64,000 nt of DNA from NCBI GenBank assembly GCA_041687015.1, contig JAWLCT010000014.1:8479-72478 (forward strand). The letters are read 5' to 3'. The DNA comes from JALOAT01 sp041687015. Lineage in GTDB: Bacteria; Pseudomonadota; Gammaproteobacteria; Thiohalomonadales; Thiohalomonadaceae. The notes under the pieces were generated by a model. It made no database searches. It worked only from the letters and a program-made list of their open reading frames with translations, and was not told the DNA's origin. The position numbers and the translations under genes were made by a program. Below, piece by piece: positions 53,269-62,397 of the stretch (position 1 is the stretch's first letter; every line of letters starts with the position of its first letter).

Positions 53269-54432
53269 TTAGTGCGCCTGTTTTGCCGCAGCCTCGATCA
53301 CCAGGCGTCCGCCTTCTACGCGCACCCCCGCTTCCCCGGCGATCACGGCGCGCAAGGTCTGGCCCACCAGCACGCCACGCCAACCATGCAAGAGCGGCAC
53401 CTCTTTGTCGCCCAGCAGCAGCCGCTCCAGATCCCGTCGGCCGGCAATCGCTGCAGGACTCACGCCCTGATCGGCGCCCACCTGCCGCACCACCCCTGCG
53501 AGCACATCGACCACCGCCTCCTGTGAGGCGCTCAGGCGTTCGGCGAGATCCAGCACCGGCCATTCGGCAGATGGCAGGCGCCGGGCGGTGCTGATGAGTT
53601 CCATCAGGACCTTGCCGTGGCGGTTGGTCACGGGTGCCTCCAAGCCGCGCATGCGGGCGAGTTTGGCAGGCGAGTCCGGCATCTGACGGGCAAGTTCGAT
53701 GAGCATTTCATCCTTGAGGATCCAGCGGCGCGGCTTGTCGAGCGCCACCGCCTGCTGTTCACGCCAGCCGGCCAGGGCGCGCAGTACGGCAAGCTGCACG
53801 CCCCTGAGTTTGCCCGCGCCCTTGATGCGCAGCCAGGCTTCGTCGGGTGGCGTGCAATAGGTGCGCGGGTCCGTGAGGATGGCGAAATCCTCGTCCAGCC
53901 AGCTGCGACGGTGCTTTTCGTCCAGTTGTGCCCGGATGCGCTGGTACAGCGGTCCGAGGTGACGTACGTCGTCAGCCGCGTACTCGATCTGCTCCGGATC
54001 CAAGGGGCGTTGGGTCCAATCGGTGCGGGTATGCGCCTTATCGAGATCGATGCCCAGCACCTGTCGCACCAGGCTCCCGTAGCCCACCTGATCGCCGTAG
54101 CCGAGAACCGTTGCCGCCAGTTGAGTGTCGAACACAGGGCGCGGCAAATCACCGCGCAACCCGAGGAAGATCTCCAGATCCTGGCGGGCGGCATGCATTA
54201 CCTTGGTGACCGCCGGGTCGTAAATGAGGTCCAGCAGCGGCGTCAGATCAGGTATGGCCAGTGGATCGATGCAGGCGGTGAGTTTGCCGTCGGATACCTG
54301 AATCAGGCACAACTGCGGCCGGAAGGTCTTCTCGCGGATGAATTCGGTATCGAGCGCCAGCCAGGGGCTGCCACGCAGGTCATCGACCAGCGTACGCAGT
54401 GTCTCCGGCGTTTCCACATAAAACGTCTGCAT
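53269..54432 (-). CDS. rnd: Ribonuclease D
   Basis: 387-aa 3'-to-5' exonuclease trimming tRNA 3' ends. DEDDy residues: ALDTEFIREKTF (Asp/Glu of ExoI), HAARQDLEIF, and the YAADDVRHLGPLYQ Tyr-Asp motif; an HRDC domain follows (VLRALAGWREQQAVALDKPR). The ATG at 54432 with AAAGGAACC upstream gives the right length; a very long in-frame reading further upstream is not coding. Confidence 0.95.
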   Translation of the reverse strand: MQTFYVETPETLRTLVDDLRGSPWLALDTEFIREKTFRPQLCLIQVSDGKLTACIDPLAIPDLTPLLDLIYDPAVTKVMHAARQDLEIFLGLRGDLPRPVFDTQLAATVLGYGDQVGYGSLVRQVLGIDLDKAHTRTDWTQRPLDPEQIEYAADDVRHLGPLYQRIRAQLDEKHRRSWLDEDFAILTDPRTYCTPPDEAWLRIKGAGKLRGVQLAVLRALAGWREQQAVALDKPRRWILKDEMLIELARQMPDSPAKLARMRGLEAPVTNRHGKVLMELISTARRLPSAEWPVLDLAERLSASQEAVVDVLAGVVRQVGADQGVSPAAIAGRRDLERLLLGDKEVPLLHGWRGVLVGQTLRAVIAGEAGVRVEGGRLVIEAAAKQAH

Positions 54433-54570
54433 GAGGGTTCCTTTCAACAAGACGCGAGTATAACCGAGGGGGGGCTGGTGACGGTCACGGCGTCTTTCGC
54501 GTGAGCCATGCCCGCGCCCATGCGGACCCTTCGGGTATACTGACGCGCCGGTCAATCCGGGTAGCCTGCC

Positions 54571-55074
54571 GTGTACGCCTTCTTCTCGCTTTTTCTCCGT
54601 CTGTGTTTCCTGCGCGTAGGTCCGCAAGCCGTACCGGATTCGCCCGTGCTGCTGTGGACCATGCTGGTGCTCCACTGGTGGCTGGGTCTGGTGATCGCGC
54701 TGTTCAGTCTCCCGCTGGCAAAGGCCGCGGCGGTGGCGCTCATCGGCACCTTGCTGGTGGTGGCGCTGGTGCACGGTGCGCTCATGTTCGCCGGACGTTC
54801 CCACCGCTTCGGGCAGACCGTCACGGCCATGGCCGGTGCCGAATTCCTGCTCGGTGTGCTGGCGCTGGTGATGACGCTCTGGTATTACAGCGGGGGCAGC
54901 GAGTGGGCCGCGTCGGCCTTTTCCCTGCTTCTGCTTGGCTGGAACGTGGCCGTGGCAGCGCACATTTTCCGTCATGCTCTCGACGGCACGCGCCTGCTCG
55001 GCATTGCCTCCGCCCTGGCATACACCATGATTTCCTATTTCGTGTCCGGTCTGCTGACCGGCGCTGGGGTCTGA
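54571..55074 (+). CDS. Hypothetical membrane protein upstream of mpl
   Basis: 167-aa very hydrophobic protein from a GTG, with about five helices (for example LLVVALVHGALMFAGRS and FLLGVLALVMTLWYY). Family not recognised (possibly a Yip1-like protein). The stop is one base before the mpl ATG, so the two are probably translationally coupled. Confidence 0.7.
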   Translation: MYAFFSLFLRLCFLRVGPQAVPDSPVLLWTMLVLHWWLGLVIALFSLPLAKAAAVALIGTLLVVALVHGALMFAGRSHRFGQTVTAMAGAEFLLGVLALVMTLWYYSGGSEWAASAFSLLLLGWNVAVAAHIFRHALDGTRLLGIASALAYTMISYFVSGLLTGAGV

Positions 55075-55075
55075 C

Positions 55076-56440
55076 ATGCACGTCCACATCCTCGGTATCT
55101 GCGGCACCTTCATGGGCGGTATCGCCCTGCTCGCGCGCGCCCTCGGACACACGGTGAGCGGGCAGGATGCCAATGTCTATCCGCCCATGAGTCACCAACT
55201 CGCCGCGGCAGGCATCGCCCTTACCGAGGGATACGCGCCGGAGGGCATTCCGCCGTCCGCGGACGTGGTGGTGATCGGTAACGCCATGTCGCGCGGCAAC
55301 CCCGCCGTGGAATACGTGCTCGATCGCGGCCTCGCCTACACCTCGGGCCCGCAGTGGCTGGCCGAACACGTGCTCGCCGGGCGTTTCGTCATCGCCGTGG
55401 CGGGTACCCATGGCAAGACCACCACTTCCGCCATGGTGGCGCGCATCCTGGAACATGCCGGTCTCGCACCGGGATTTCTCATCGGCGGCGTGCCCCAGGA
55501 TTTCGGCTTGTCCGCGCGCCTGGGCGACAGTGATTTTTTCGTGGTGGAGGCGGACGAATACGACACCGCCTTTTTCGACAAACGCTCCAAGTTCGTGCAT
55601 TACCGTCCGCGCACGGCGGTACTCAATAATCTCGAGTACGACCATGCCGATATCTTCCCCGACCTGGCCGCCATCCAGCGCCAGTTCCATCACCTGGTGC
55701 GCACGGTGCCACGCAGCGGCCTGGTGGTGGCCGGTCCCGAAGCGAGTTTGGATGAAGTGCTCACCATGGGTTGCTGGACGCCGGTGGAACGGACCGCTCG
55801 ACCCGACGGTTGGCATGCGCGTGCTCTGAGCGCGGACGGTAGCGGTTTCGACGTTCATTTCGCGGGGGAGCGGTACGGGCGTGTCGAATGGGCGCTGCTT
55901 GGAAGTCACAACGTGGCCAATGCCCTGGCCGCCATTGCGGCGGCCCGCCATGCAGGTATCGCCCCGGCTGTGGCCATCGAGGCCCTGGCGGAATTCCAGG
56001 GGGTGAAGCGTCGCATGGAAGTGCGCGGGCGCGTACGCGGCGTCACCGTGTACGACGATTTCGCCCATCATCCCACCGCAGTGGCCACCACGGTGGACGG
56101 CCTGCGCAATCGTGTGAGCGACGCGCGCATCCTTGCCGTGTTGGAGCCTCGCTCCAACACCATGCGCCTGGGCGTTCACCGCGACAGTCTGGCCGGTTCC
56201 CTTGCCCGTGCCGATCGCGTGTTTCTATACCAACCCGCCAACATGGACTGGGACCTCGCACCGGTGGCCGCCGCCCTCGACGGTCGTGCCGACGTATTCG
56301 ATGACCTCGACGCCCTGGTCGCCGCCATCAACCGCGAGGCCCGCGAGGGTGATCACGTCCTGGTCATGTCCAATGGCGGCTTCGGCGGCATCCACCAGAA
56401 GCTGCTGGACGCGCTGGGTGCGGCGTCTGTCGCAACGTAA
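55076..56440 (+). CDS. mpl: UDP-N-acetylmuramate:tripeptide ligase Mpl (murein recycling)
   Basis: 454-aa Mur-ligase-family enzyme attaching recycled L-Ala-gamma-D-Glu-mDAP to UDP-MurNAc. N-terminal HVHILGICGTFMGGIALLAR, P-loop GTHGKTTTSAM, central NNLEYDHADIFPDLAAIQRQ, then YDDFAHHPTAV and LEPRSNTMRLGVHRDSLAGS. Links with the lytic transglycosylase elsewhere in the window through murein recycling only by general knowledge. Confidence 0.96.
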   Translation: MHVHILGICGTFMGGIALLARALGHTVSGQDANVYPPMSHQLAAAGIALTEGYAPEGIPPSADVVVIGNAMSRGNPAVEYVLDRGLAYTSGPQWLAEHVLAGRFVIAVAGTHGKTTTSAMVARILEHAGLAPGFLIGGVPQDFGLSARLGDSDFFVVEADEYDTAFFDKRSKFVHYRPRTAVLNNLEYDHADIFPDLAAIQRQFHHLVRTVPRSGLVVAGPEASLDEVLTMGCWTPVERTARPDGWHARALSADGSGFDVHFAGERYGRVEWALLGSHNVANALAAIAAARHAGIAPAVAIEALAEFQGVKRRMEVRGRVRGVTVYDDFAHHPTAVATTVDGLRNRVSDARILAVLEPRSNTMRLGVHRDSLAGSLARADRVFLYQPANMDWDLAPVAAALDGRADVFDDLDALVAAINREAREGDHVLVMSNGGFGGIHQKLLDALGAASVAT

Positions 56441-56590
56441 CGCAGAGCACGCGGAGGGCGCGGAGGAAAAATGACGAGTGCATGCACATCCTTTCAGTTG
56501 CGGCGACCTGAACTGCACCCCAGGCAGCCTGAGCCTGCGTTCCGTTCAACACTTCTCTGCGCGCTTCGCGTCTCCGCGCCCTCAGCGTTT
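56441..56590. repeat. Degenerate intergenic inverted repeat, CGCGGAG subtype
   Basis: Left arm AACGCAGAGCACGCGGAGGG then CGCGGAGGAAAA (from 56438); right arm TTCTCTGCGCGCTTCGCGTC then TCCGCGCCCTCAGCGTTT (56553-56590). Arms match imperfectly, about 85 bases apart. Lies between mpl and ubiX. Confidence 0.75.
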
Positions 56591-56616
56591 AAACCCTCAG
56601 AAAAGAACTACGTAGC

Positions 56617-57228
56617 ATGAGCCGCGATGCCATCACCCTCGCCATGACCGGCGCCTCCGGTGCGCCCTACGGGTTGCGTCTGCTGGAGTGCCTGATTGCG
56701 GCGAAACGAAAGGTCTACTTGATGGTGTCGGCGCCGGCCCAGGTGGTGCTGGCCCAGGAGACCGATCTGGAGGTGCCCGGCCGCCCGGAGGCGATGCGGG
56801 CGTTTTTCAGTGAACGTTTCGGCGCTGACGACGGCCAGCTGCAGGTGTTCGGGCGCGACCAGTGGATGGCGCCGGTGGCTTCAGGTTCCAACGCCCCGCA
56901 GGCCATGGTGGTTTGCCCGTGTTCGACCGGTACCGTGTCGGCCATCGCCCTGGGGGCGAGCGATAACCTGATCGAACGGGCCGCGGACGTGATGATCAAG
57001 GAGCGCCGCCAGTTGATCCTGGTCCCGCGTGAGGCGCCGTTTTCTGCCATCCACCTGGAACACATGCTGACCCTGGCACGCCTGGGGGTGACCATCCTGC
57101 CCGCTGCACCCGGGTTTTACCACCGGCCGCAATCGGTCCAGGACCTGGTCGATTTCATCGTGGCCCGGGTGCTTGATCATCTCGGTATCGAGCACCACCT
57201 CACAAAACGCTGGGGCGACGACGGTTGA
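56617..57228 (+). CDS. ubiX: Flavin prenyltransferase UbiX
   Basis: 203-aa enzyme that makes prenylated FMN for the UbiD decarboxylase of ubiquinone synthesis. The N-terminal TLAMTGASGAPYGLRLLECL, the flavin site VVCPCSTGTVSAIALGASDN, LIERAADVMIKERRQLILVP, and REAPFSAIHLEHM are family hallmarks. Confidence 0.96.
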   Translation: MSRDAITLAMTGASGAPYGLRLLECLIAAKRKVYLMVSAPAQVVLAQETDLEVPGRPEAMRAFFSERFGADDGQLQVFGRDQWMAPVASGSNAPQAMVVCPCSTGTVSAIALGASDNLIERAADVMIKERRQLILVPREAPFSAIHLEHMLTLARLGVTILPAAPGFYHRPQSVQDLVDFIVARVLDHLGIEHHLTKRWGDDG

Positions 57229-57278
57229 GCGCCGGCCGGCGAGGGCAGGCCGGCAAGGATCGACTAAGGTTTGAGCCC

Positions 57279-57866
57279 ATGGAGACCGTCGACATCCCGT
57301 TGTTTCCCTTGCACACGGTCCTGTTCCCGGGCGGGCCATTGGCCCTGCGCGTGTTCGAGCCGCGCTACCTGCACATGGTGGGCCGGGCGATTCAGGATGG
57401 CAGCCGTTTCGGCGTGTGCCTCATAACCCAGGGTGAGGAGATTGGCGAGGCTGCCTTCACCTATGACATCGGCACCCTGGTTCACGTGAGTTATTGGCAC
57501 AAGCGTGCCGACGGCATGCTCGGGGTGACGGTGGTGGGCGACCAGCGCTTCCGCATTCTGGCGCGCCAGGTGGAGCACGATCAGCTCATTACCGCCCGTG
57601 CCGGGCTCATCGCCAATGAGGCGCCGCGCCCGGTTGCGCCGGAATTCCGCGCGCTCGCCGTGTTGTTGCAGGAAATCATGGAGCAACTGGGGCATCCGTA
57701 CGTAAAGCTGCCCAAGCACTACGATGACGCGTCATGGGTGGGCGCGCGGCTTGCCGAGTTGCTGCCCATCTCTCTGGCCCAGAAACAACTGTTGTTGCAA
57801 CTGGACGACCCCGTCGAACGGCTCGACCGGTTGCGCGCCATGATCGAACTGGGCGAACTCGCCTGA
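57279..57866 (+). CDS. LON N-terminal substrate-binding-domain protein
   Basis: 195-aa stand-alone LON domain (PF02190): VDIPLFPLHTVLFPGGPLAL, RVFEPRYLHMVGRAIQDG, TVVGDQRFRILARQ, and a C-terminal four-helix part ending LRAMIELGELA. No protease domain. Role unknown, perhaps substrate recognition. Its last 135 bp are antisense to the 3' end of the DedA fusion gene. Confidence 0.9.
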   Translation: METVDIPLFPLHTVLFPGGPLALRVFEPRYLHMVGRAIQDGSRFGVCLITQGEEIGEAAFTYDIGTLVHVSYWHKRADGMLGVTVVGDQRFRILARQVEHDQLITARAGLIANEAPRPVAPEFRALAVLLQEIMEQLGHPYVKLPKHYDDASWVGARLAELLPISLAQKQLLLQLDDPVERLDRLRAMIELGELA

Positions 57867-59843
57867 TTCCACCGCCAGGATCACCCCGTCGGCGTGCCTG
57901 AATGCGAGGCGCGCTGTGCGCAGATCATGGGCAAGCGCATCCCGCGCTCCGTTGAAATCGCCTGCGGTACGCGGCACCACCAGGCCCGGGAATGGACGAT
58001 GTGGCGCCACCGTGCTCGCGGTCCCGATCCACAGGGGCGCGGCGCCGGGCGCCAGGCGCACCCCGCTATCCCAAAGACGCAGGGCCACCAGTCGCCGCTC
58101 CGCCGTGGTGGGTTTGATGAGCAACAGGCTTTCGTGGCGCCCGTCATGAACCTGCGGCAGCAGCGGCAGCGTTTTCAGCGACCCGCCGCCGAACCAGCGC
58201 ATCCAGTTGAGCGCATCCAGCGGCACGGGGGTTGCCCAACCTTGCCGCAACAGGGCCTGCCTCAGCGCCATCAAGTCCCCCGCATAGTGCACGTTGATCG
58301 GATGGTCCGCCCGCCCGCGCAAGTCCTCGCGAGCGGCCGGCAATGACTGCCAGCCATCGGTCCACCAGTCGCGATCCGCGAGCGTGGTAAGTACCGGTTC
58401 GATGCGGTAGCGCTGCAGATCGGCCGTGTAGTTCGCGGGCACATGCACGGCGGCGGTGATCACCAGGGCGGCGAATGCCGCCAGCATCAGGTGCGGCCAG
58501 GCCAGCGTCGCGGCCGGGTGGCGTCGATAGGCGATACCCAGCAGGGCCACCCAGGCGAGCCCCAGGCTGAGTCCGCCCAGCACGTCCGACAGCCAGTGCA
58601 CACCCAGGTAAAGCCGAGAGAATGCGATGAGGGCGATAAACGGGGCAGCCGCTGCATAGGCAACCCAGCGGCGCGCCACCGGGAGTTCGCGCGCGATGAG
58701 TACCGCGAGGAAGCCATAGACCACGGTAGCCGAGGTGGCATGACCACTGGGAAAGGCGAAGGCCGTGGGGCCGCTGTAGACATCCAGCGGGCGAGGCACC
58801 GCCGTGGTCATTTTGATCACCTGGATCAGGACTTGGGCGAAAGCCGCCGCCGCAAACCAATGCACCGCCGCACTCCAGCGCCGATGCCACAGCAGCCAGG
58901 CGAGGATGACCGCAAACACGCCGAACAGCACCTGCCAGTCGCCCAGGCCGGTGATCACCACCATGACCCGATCCATCCAGGGCGTGCGCAGCCACTGAAA
59001 GGCGTGATAGACCGTGTTGTCCAGCATCAGCAGGTCACGGCTTGCGCCGACCTCGTCGAGCAGTTCGACGAACACCGCGGAAGACACGATCAGAGTCAGT
59101 GCAAGCAGCACCAGTCCCACGGTTTCGTGGCCCTGGGGATCGAGGATGGCTTTCGGAATGCGTCCCGCCCAGGGATGTGCCCGGGCGAACGCCAGGCCGC
59201 GCTGGATGAGCGCCTGGGCGCGGGGCTGCATGAAACGCCAGGCGCCGCGCACGCCCCACACCACCAGAAAGACCAGGGCGGCGAGCGCCAACATGATCAG
59301 CACCAGACGTGTGGCCACCTCGGCGGCCAGTCCCAGCGACGCCCCGAACACCACGCCGGGCAACAGATAGGCCGGCGCCCACAGCAGCGCCGAGAACACG
59401 TTGATGGCAAAAAAGCGCCCCGCCGGCATGTCCATCATGCCTGCGACGGCCGGGATGACCGGGCGGATGGGGCCCACGAAGCGACCCAGCAGCACGCTTT
59501 TGCCGCCATGGCGACCGAAGAACGCCGTCGCGCCTTCGATCCACTGCGGATGGGTGCGAAACGGCCAGCGCGCCTTGAGTTCACCGTGGAAGTGCCGGCC
59601 CAGCCAGAAACTCACACCATCGCCGGCCACGGCACCCGCCACCGCCCAGGCGAACATGGGCCAGAACGCCAGCGCACCGGTGCCGATCACCGCGCCCACC
59701 GCAAACATGAGCACCGCGCCGGGCATGAACAGGCCCACCACGGCCAGGGATTCAAGCATCGCGATGGCGAACACCGCCATGCCTGCCAGGCGCGGATGGG
59801 CGGAGAGCCATGCGAGCACGGCATCAATCGGGAGAAAATCCAT
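57732..59843 (-). CDS. DedA-PAP2-LssY three-domain membrane protein
   Basis: 703-aa protein. Domain 1 (about 1-200) is DedA/SNARE-assoc: VGLFMPGAVLMFAVGAVIG, GDGVSFWLGRHF, GRFVGPIRPVIPAVAGMMDM. Domain 2 (about 270-440) is PAP2 phosphatase with KMTTAVPRPL, PSGHATSATV and SRLYLGVHWLSDVLGGL. Domain 3 is the LssY C-terminal domain. Expected to transport or dephosphorylate lipid carriers. The final 45 codons run into the convergent LON gene on the opposite strand and look like a read-through tail beyond the conserved part. Confidence 0.9.
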   Translation of the reverse strand: MDFLPIDAVLAWLSAHPRLAGMAVFAIAMLESLAVVGLFMPGAVLMFAVGAVIGTGALAFWPMFAWAVAGAVAGDGVSFWLGRHFHGELKARWPFRTHPQWIEGATAFFGRHGGKSVLLGRFVGPIRPVIPAVAGMMDMPAGRFFAINVFSALLWAPAYLLPGVVFGASLGLAAEVATRLVLIMLALAALVFLVVWGVRGAWRFMQPRAQALIQRGLAFARAHPWAGRIPKAILDPQGHETVGLVLLALTLIVSSAVFVELLDEVGASRDLLMLDNTVYHAFQWLRTPWMDRVMVVITGLGDWQVLFGVFAVILAWLLWHRRWSAAVHWFAAAAFAQVLIQVIKMTTAVPRPLDVYSGPTAFAFPSGHATSATVVYGFLAVLIARELPVARRWVAYAAAAPFIALIAFSRLYLGVHWLSDVLGGLSLGLAWVALLGIAYRRHPAATLAWPHLMLAAFAALVITAAVHVPANYTADLQRYRIEPVLTTLADRDWWTDGWQSLPAAREDLRGRADHPINVHYAGDLMALRQALLRQGWATPVPLDALNWMRWFGGGSLKTLPLLPQVHDGRHESLLLIKPTTAERRLVALRLWDSGVRLAPGAAPLWIGTASTVAPHRPFPGLVVPRTAGDFNGARDALAHDLRTARLAFRHADGVILAVESGEFAQFDHGAQPVEPFDGVVQLQQQLFLGQRDGQQLGKPRAHP

Positions 59844-59963
59844 AGGACAGAATTCTATCGCGGCCTATGCCCTGGTCCTTCATTCTGGGATATCTTCTCC
59901 CTTCATCCCGACGTCCCTGAAGGGGCGCGCATTCAGTCAAAAACCTTGAGGGGGGAATCTGCC

Positions 59964-61238
59964 TTGAAGCTGGAAACCATTGCCGTCCACGGTGGCTATA
60001 GCCCGGATCCAACCACGAAATCCGTCGCCGTACCCATTTATCAAACCACGTCCTATGCCTTCGACGATACGCAGCACGGCGCCGACCTGTTCGACCTGAA
60101 GGTCCCGGGCAACATCTACACCCGTATCATGAACCCCACCAATGCCGTGCTCGAACAACGCGTGGCGGCTATGGAGGGCGGGGTTGGCGGCCTGGCAGTG
60201 GCATCGGGCATGGCGGCCATCACCTATGCCATCCAGACCCTGGCGGAAGCCGGCGACAACATCGTCACCACCAGCAAGCTCTACGGCGGCACCTATAACC
60301 TGTTTGCACACACATTGCCGCGCTTCGGCATCGAGGTACGCTTTGCTGCCCATGACGATGTCGCGGGCATCGCCGCGCTGATCGATGAGAAAACCAAGGC
60401 GGTCTACTGCGAATCCATCGGCAATCCGGCGGGCAACATCGTGGACGTGGCGGCGCTCGCCGACGTCGCCCACGCGCGCGGCGTACCGCTCATCGTGGAC
60501 AACACCGTGGCCACCCCGTATCTGTGGCGACCCATCGACCACGGTGCCGACATCGTGGTGCACGCGCTCACCAAGTACATGGGCGGGCACGGCAACAGCA
60601 TCGCCGGCGTGGTGGTGGATTCGGGCCGTTTCGACTGGGCCGCGCACGCGGATCGCTTTCCGCTGCTCACCACGCCCGACCGTTCCTATCACGGTGTGAA
60701 CTACGTGGAAACCTTCGGTGCCGCAGCGTTCATTGCCCGCTGTCGTGTAGTGCCGTTGCGTAACATGGGCGCCGCCCTGTCGCCGTTCAACGCCTTTCTG
60801 GTGTTGCAGGGCATCGAGACTCTACCGCTGCGCATGGACCGCCACTGCGAAAACACCGAGCGCGTCGCCGAATACCTGAAGCATCATCCCCAGGTTTCCT
60901 GGGTCAATTATGGCGGGCTGCCGGACAGCCCGGATTACCCGCTGGCGCAGAAATACATGGGGGGCCGGGCCTCCGGCATCCTCTCTTTCGGTATCAAGGG
61001 CGGGCGCGAGGCAGGTGCAAAGTTCATTGACGCGCTGAAGCTGATTGTGCGTCTGGTGAACATTGGCGACGCCAAGTCCCTGGCCTGCCACCCGGCCACG
61101 ACCACGCACCGTCAGCTGGACGATGATGAACTCAAGGCCGCCGGCGTGTCCGCCGACATGGTGCGCCTGTCCATCGGTATCGAGCACATCGACGACATCC
61201 TGGCTGACGTGGAGCAGGCGCTGGCCGCGGCGAAATAG
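59964..61238 (+). CDS. metY: O-acetylhomoserine sulfhydrylase (MetY)
   Basis: 424-aa PLP enzyme making homocysteine from O-acetylhomoserine and sulfide. The start is TTG at 59964, six bases after GAGGGGGGAA; the protein then aligns with family from LKLETIAVHGGYSPDPTTKS. PLP Lys is in HALTKYMGGHGNSIAGVVVD. Motifs VPIYQTTSYAFDDTQHGADL and GNIYTRIMNPTNAVLEQRVA are typical. Connects to metF, metK and ahcY through methionine synthesis and to sulfide use. Confidence 0.96.
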   Translation: MKLETIAVHGGYSPDPTTKSVAVPIYQTTSYAFDDTQHGADLFDLKVPGNIYTRIMNPTNAVLEQRVAAMEGGVGGLAVASGMAAITYAIQTLAEAGDNIVTTSKLYGGTYNLFAHTLPRFGIEVRFAAHDDVAGIAALIDEKTKAVYCESIGNPAGNIVDVAALADVAHARGVPLIVDNTVATPYLWRPIDHGADIVVHALTKYMGGHGNSIAGVVVDSGRFDWAAHADRFPLLTTPDRSYHGVNYVETFGAAAFIARCRVVPLRNMGAALSPFNAFLVLQGIETLPLRMDRHCENTERVAEYLKHHPQVSWVNYGGLPDSPDYPLAQKYMGGRASGILSFGIKGGREAGAKFIDALKLIVRLVNIGDAKSLACHPATTTHRQLDDDELKAAGVSADMVRLSIGIEHIDDILADVEQALAAAK

Positions 61239-61253
61239 TCGAGATGGGGACCT

Positions 61254-61296
61254 CAGGGCAAGGGACGCAAGCCACGGCGGCCCTTGCCCTTCCTTT
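61254..61296 (+). terminator. Probable terminator after metY
   Basis: AGGGCAAGGG at 61255 pairs with CCCTTGCCCT ending near 61290, with a 16-base loop, followed by TCCTTTCT, a weak T-run. Confidence 0.6.
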
Positions 61297-61408
61297 CTCT
61301 CATGGGTGCACACACCGCCAATAACCATGTAATACTGGACGCGGAATATCCCCAGGGCGCCAAACGTCCTCCCTGTAAAGACGCCGGGAGCAGCGCCTTC
61401 CCTTCATT

Positions 61409-61424
61409 TGTGACGCTCGTCACA
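61409..61424 (+). promoter_or_regulatory. CRP/Vfr-type operator upstream of the rhodanese gene
   Basis: TGTGACGCTCGTCACA has perfect CRP half-sites TGTGA and TCACA with the canonical six-base spacer. A further half-site TGTGACGA follows at 61432. A TACGAT -10-like hexamer at 61475 would put the site centre near -70, a class I activator position. Confidence 0.65.
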
Positions 61425-61515
61425 CACTGGCTGTGACGACCGGATGAAGGCCTCCCTGTGCAGGGGCATTGCGCTACGATGCCCGGCCAGGAACAAGAAC
61501 AAAAAGGAGGAACCG

Positions 61516-62337
61516 ATGCGCCTCTCCCACCACCATGCCGTTTTCCCTGCCGTACTTGCGATGTGCCTTCTTCTCGTGGGCGCCGCCCGGGCGGCTGACG
61601 AGTTCGAAGGCCGTCATCTCTACCCCTCCGTCAAGTGGATCACCCTCGAAGACCTGCATGCGAAGCGCGATGCCGTCGAGTTGGTTGACGTCCGCTCCCA
61701 TTACGAATTTGAAACCCTGCACATCAGCGGCGCGGCCAATATTCCGCTCGGCGGGCGTGGTTTCGGCGAGCAGGTCCGCGCATTGCGTGCAGCATCGACA
61801 AAGCCCATCGTGTTCTACTGCAACGGCCGCACCTGCATGAAATCGTACGAAGCGGTGCTTGCGGCTCAGAAGGAAGGCGTCGACGACGTGCTCTCCTATG
61901 ACGGCGGCGTGTTCGACTGGGTGAAGAAATATCCCGAGCAATCCAACATGCTTGGTGTCTCACCCGTGGACTTGACGCAACTTATCAGCAAGGACAAGTT
62001 TGCCGCTCACAATCTGAAGCCTTCGGCATTTGAACAGCGCATCGGCAAAGGGAGCATCGTCCTGGACGTGCGCGACCAGTACCAGCAGGAAGGCACCTCC
62101 CTGTTCCCAGCCGTGCAGCACTCCGTGCCGCTCGACAACAAAGCCTTGAAGCGCTATATCGACCAGGCCAAACGCGAAAACAAAACCCTGCTCATCTACG
62201 ACGCCGCCGGCCGTCAGGTGCGGTGGCTCCAGTACTACCTCGAAGCCGAAAAAGTCCCCACGTACTACTTCATGGAAGGCGGCGCCAAGGCCTACTACGA
62301 CGGCATGATCGCCGACCTCCTCGGCAAAAAGCGCTGA
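61516..62337 (+). CDS. Periplasmic tandem rhodanese-like protein
   Basis: 273-aa exported protein; the signal peptide ends AARAA near residue 27. Domain 1 (about 40-145) has ELVDVRSHYEFETLHISGAA and the active-site loop YCNGRTCMKSYE with nucleophile Cys102. Domain 2 (about 165-265) begins IGKGSIVLDVRDQYQQEG, but the loop position reads LLIYDAAGRQ without Cys, so it is inactive or a binding domain. A strong AAGGAGG site precedes the ATG. A periplasmic sulfane-sulfur role fits a sulfur-oxidising lifestyle; this is inference. Confidence 0.88.
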   Translation: MRLSHHHAVFPAVLAMCLLLVGAARAADEFEGRHLYPSVKWITLEDLHAKRDAVELVDVRSHYEFETLHISGAANIPLGGRGFGEQVRALRAASTKPIVFYCNGRTCMKSYEAVLAAQKEGVDDVLSYDGGVFDWVKKYPEQSNMLGVSPVDLTQLISKDKFAAHNLKPSAFEQRIGKGSIVLDVRDQYQQEGTSLFPAVQHSVPLDNKALKRYIDQAKRENKTLLIYDAAGRQVRWLQYYLEAEKVPTYYFMEGGAKAYYDGMIADLLGKKR

Positions 62338-62397
62338 GCCAAAAGCTGCATTTACAGCACGGAGGGCCGCGCAGGAGCGCATCGCGTCCAAAAGCTA

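Noticed and set aside
53269..55173. Extended RNase D of 634 residues
   Set aside because: The added 247 residues are antisense to the membrane gene and have no similarity; the start at 54432 is normal.
58443..59963. 507-residue N-terminal extension of metY
   Set aside because: It is antisense to the DedA-PAP2-LssY gene; the TTG at 59964 with a strong ribosome site matches the family start.
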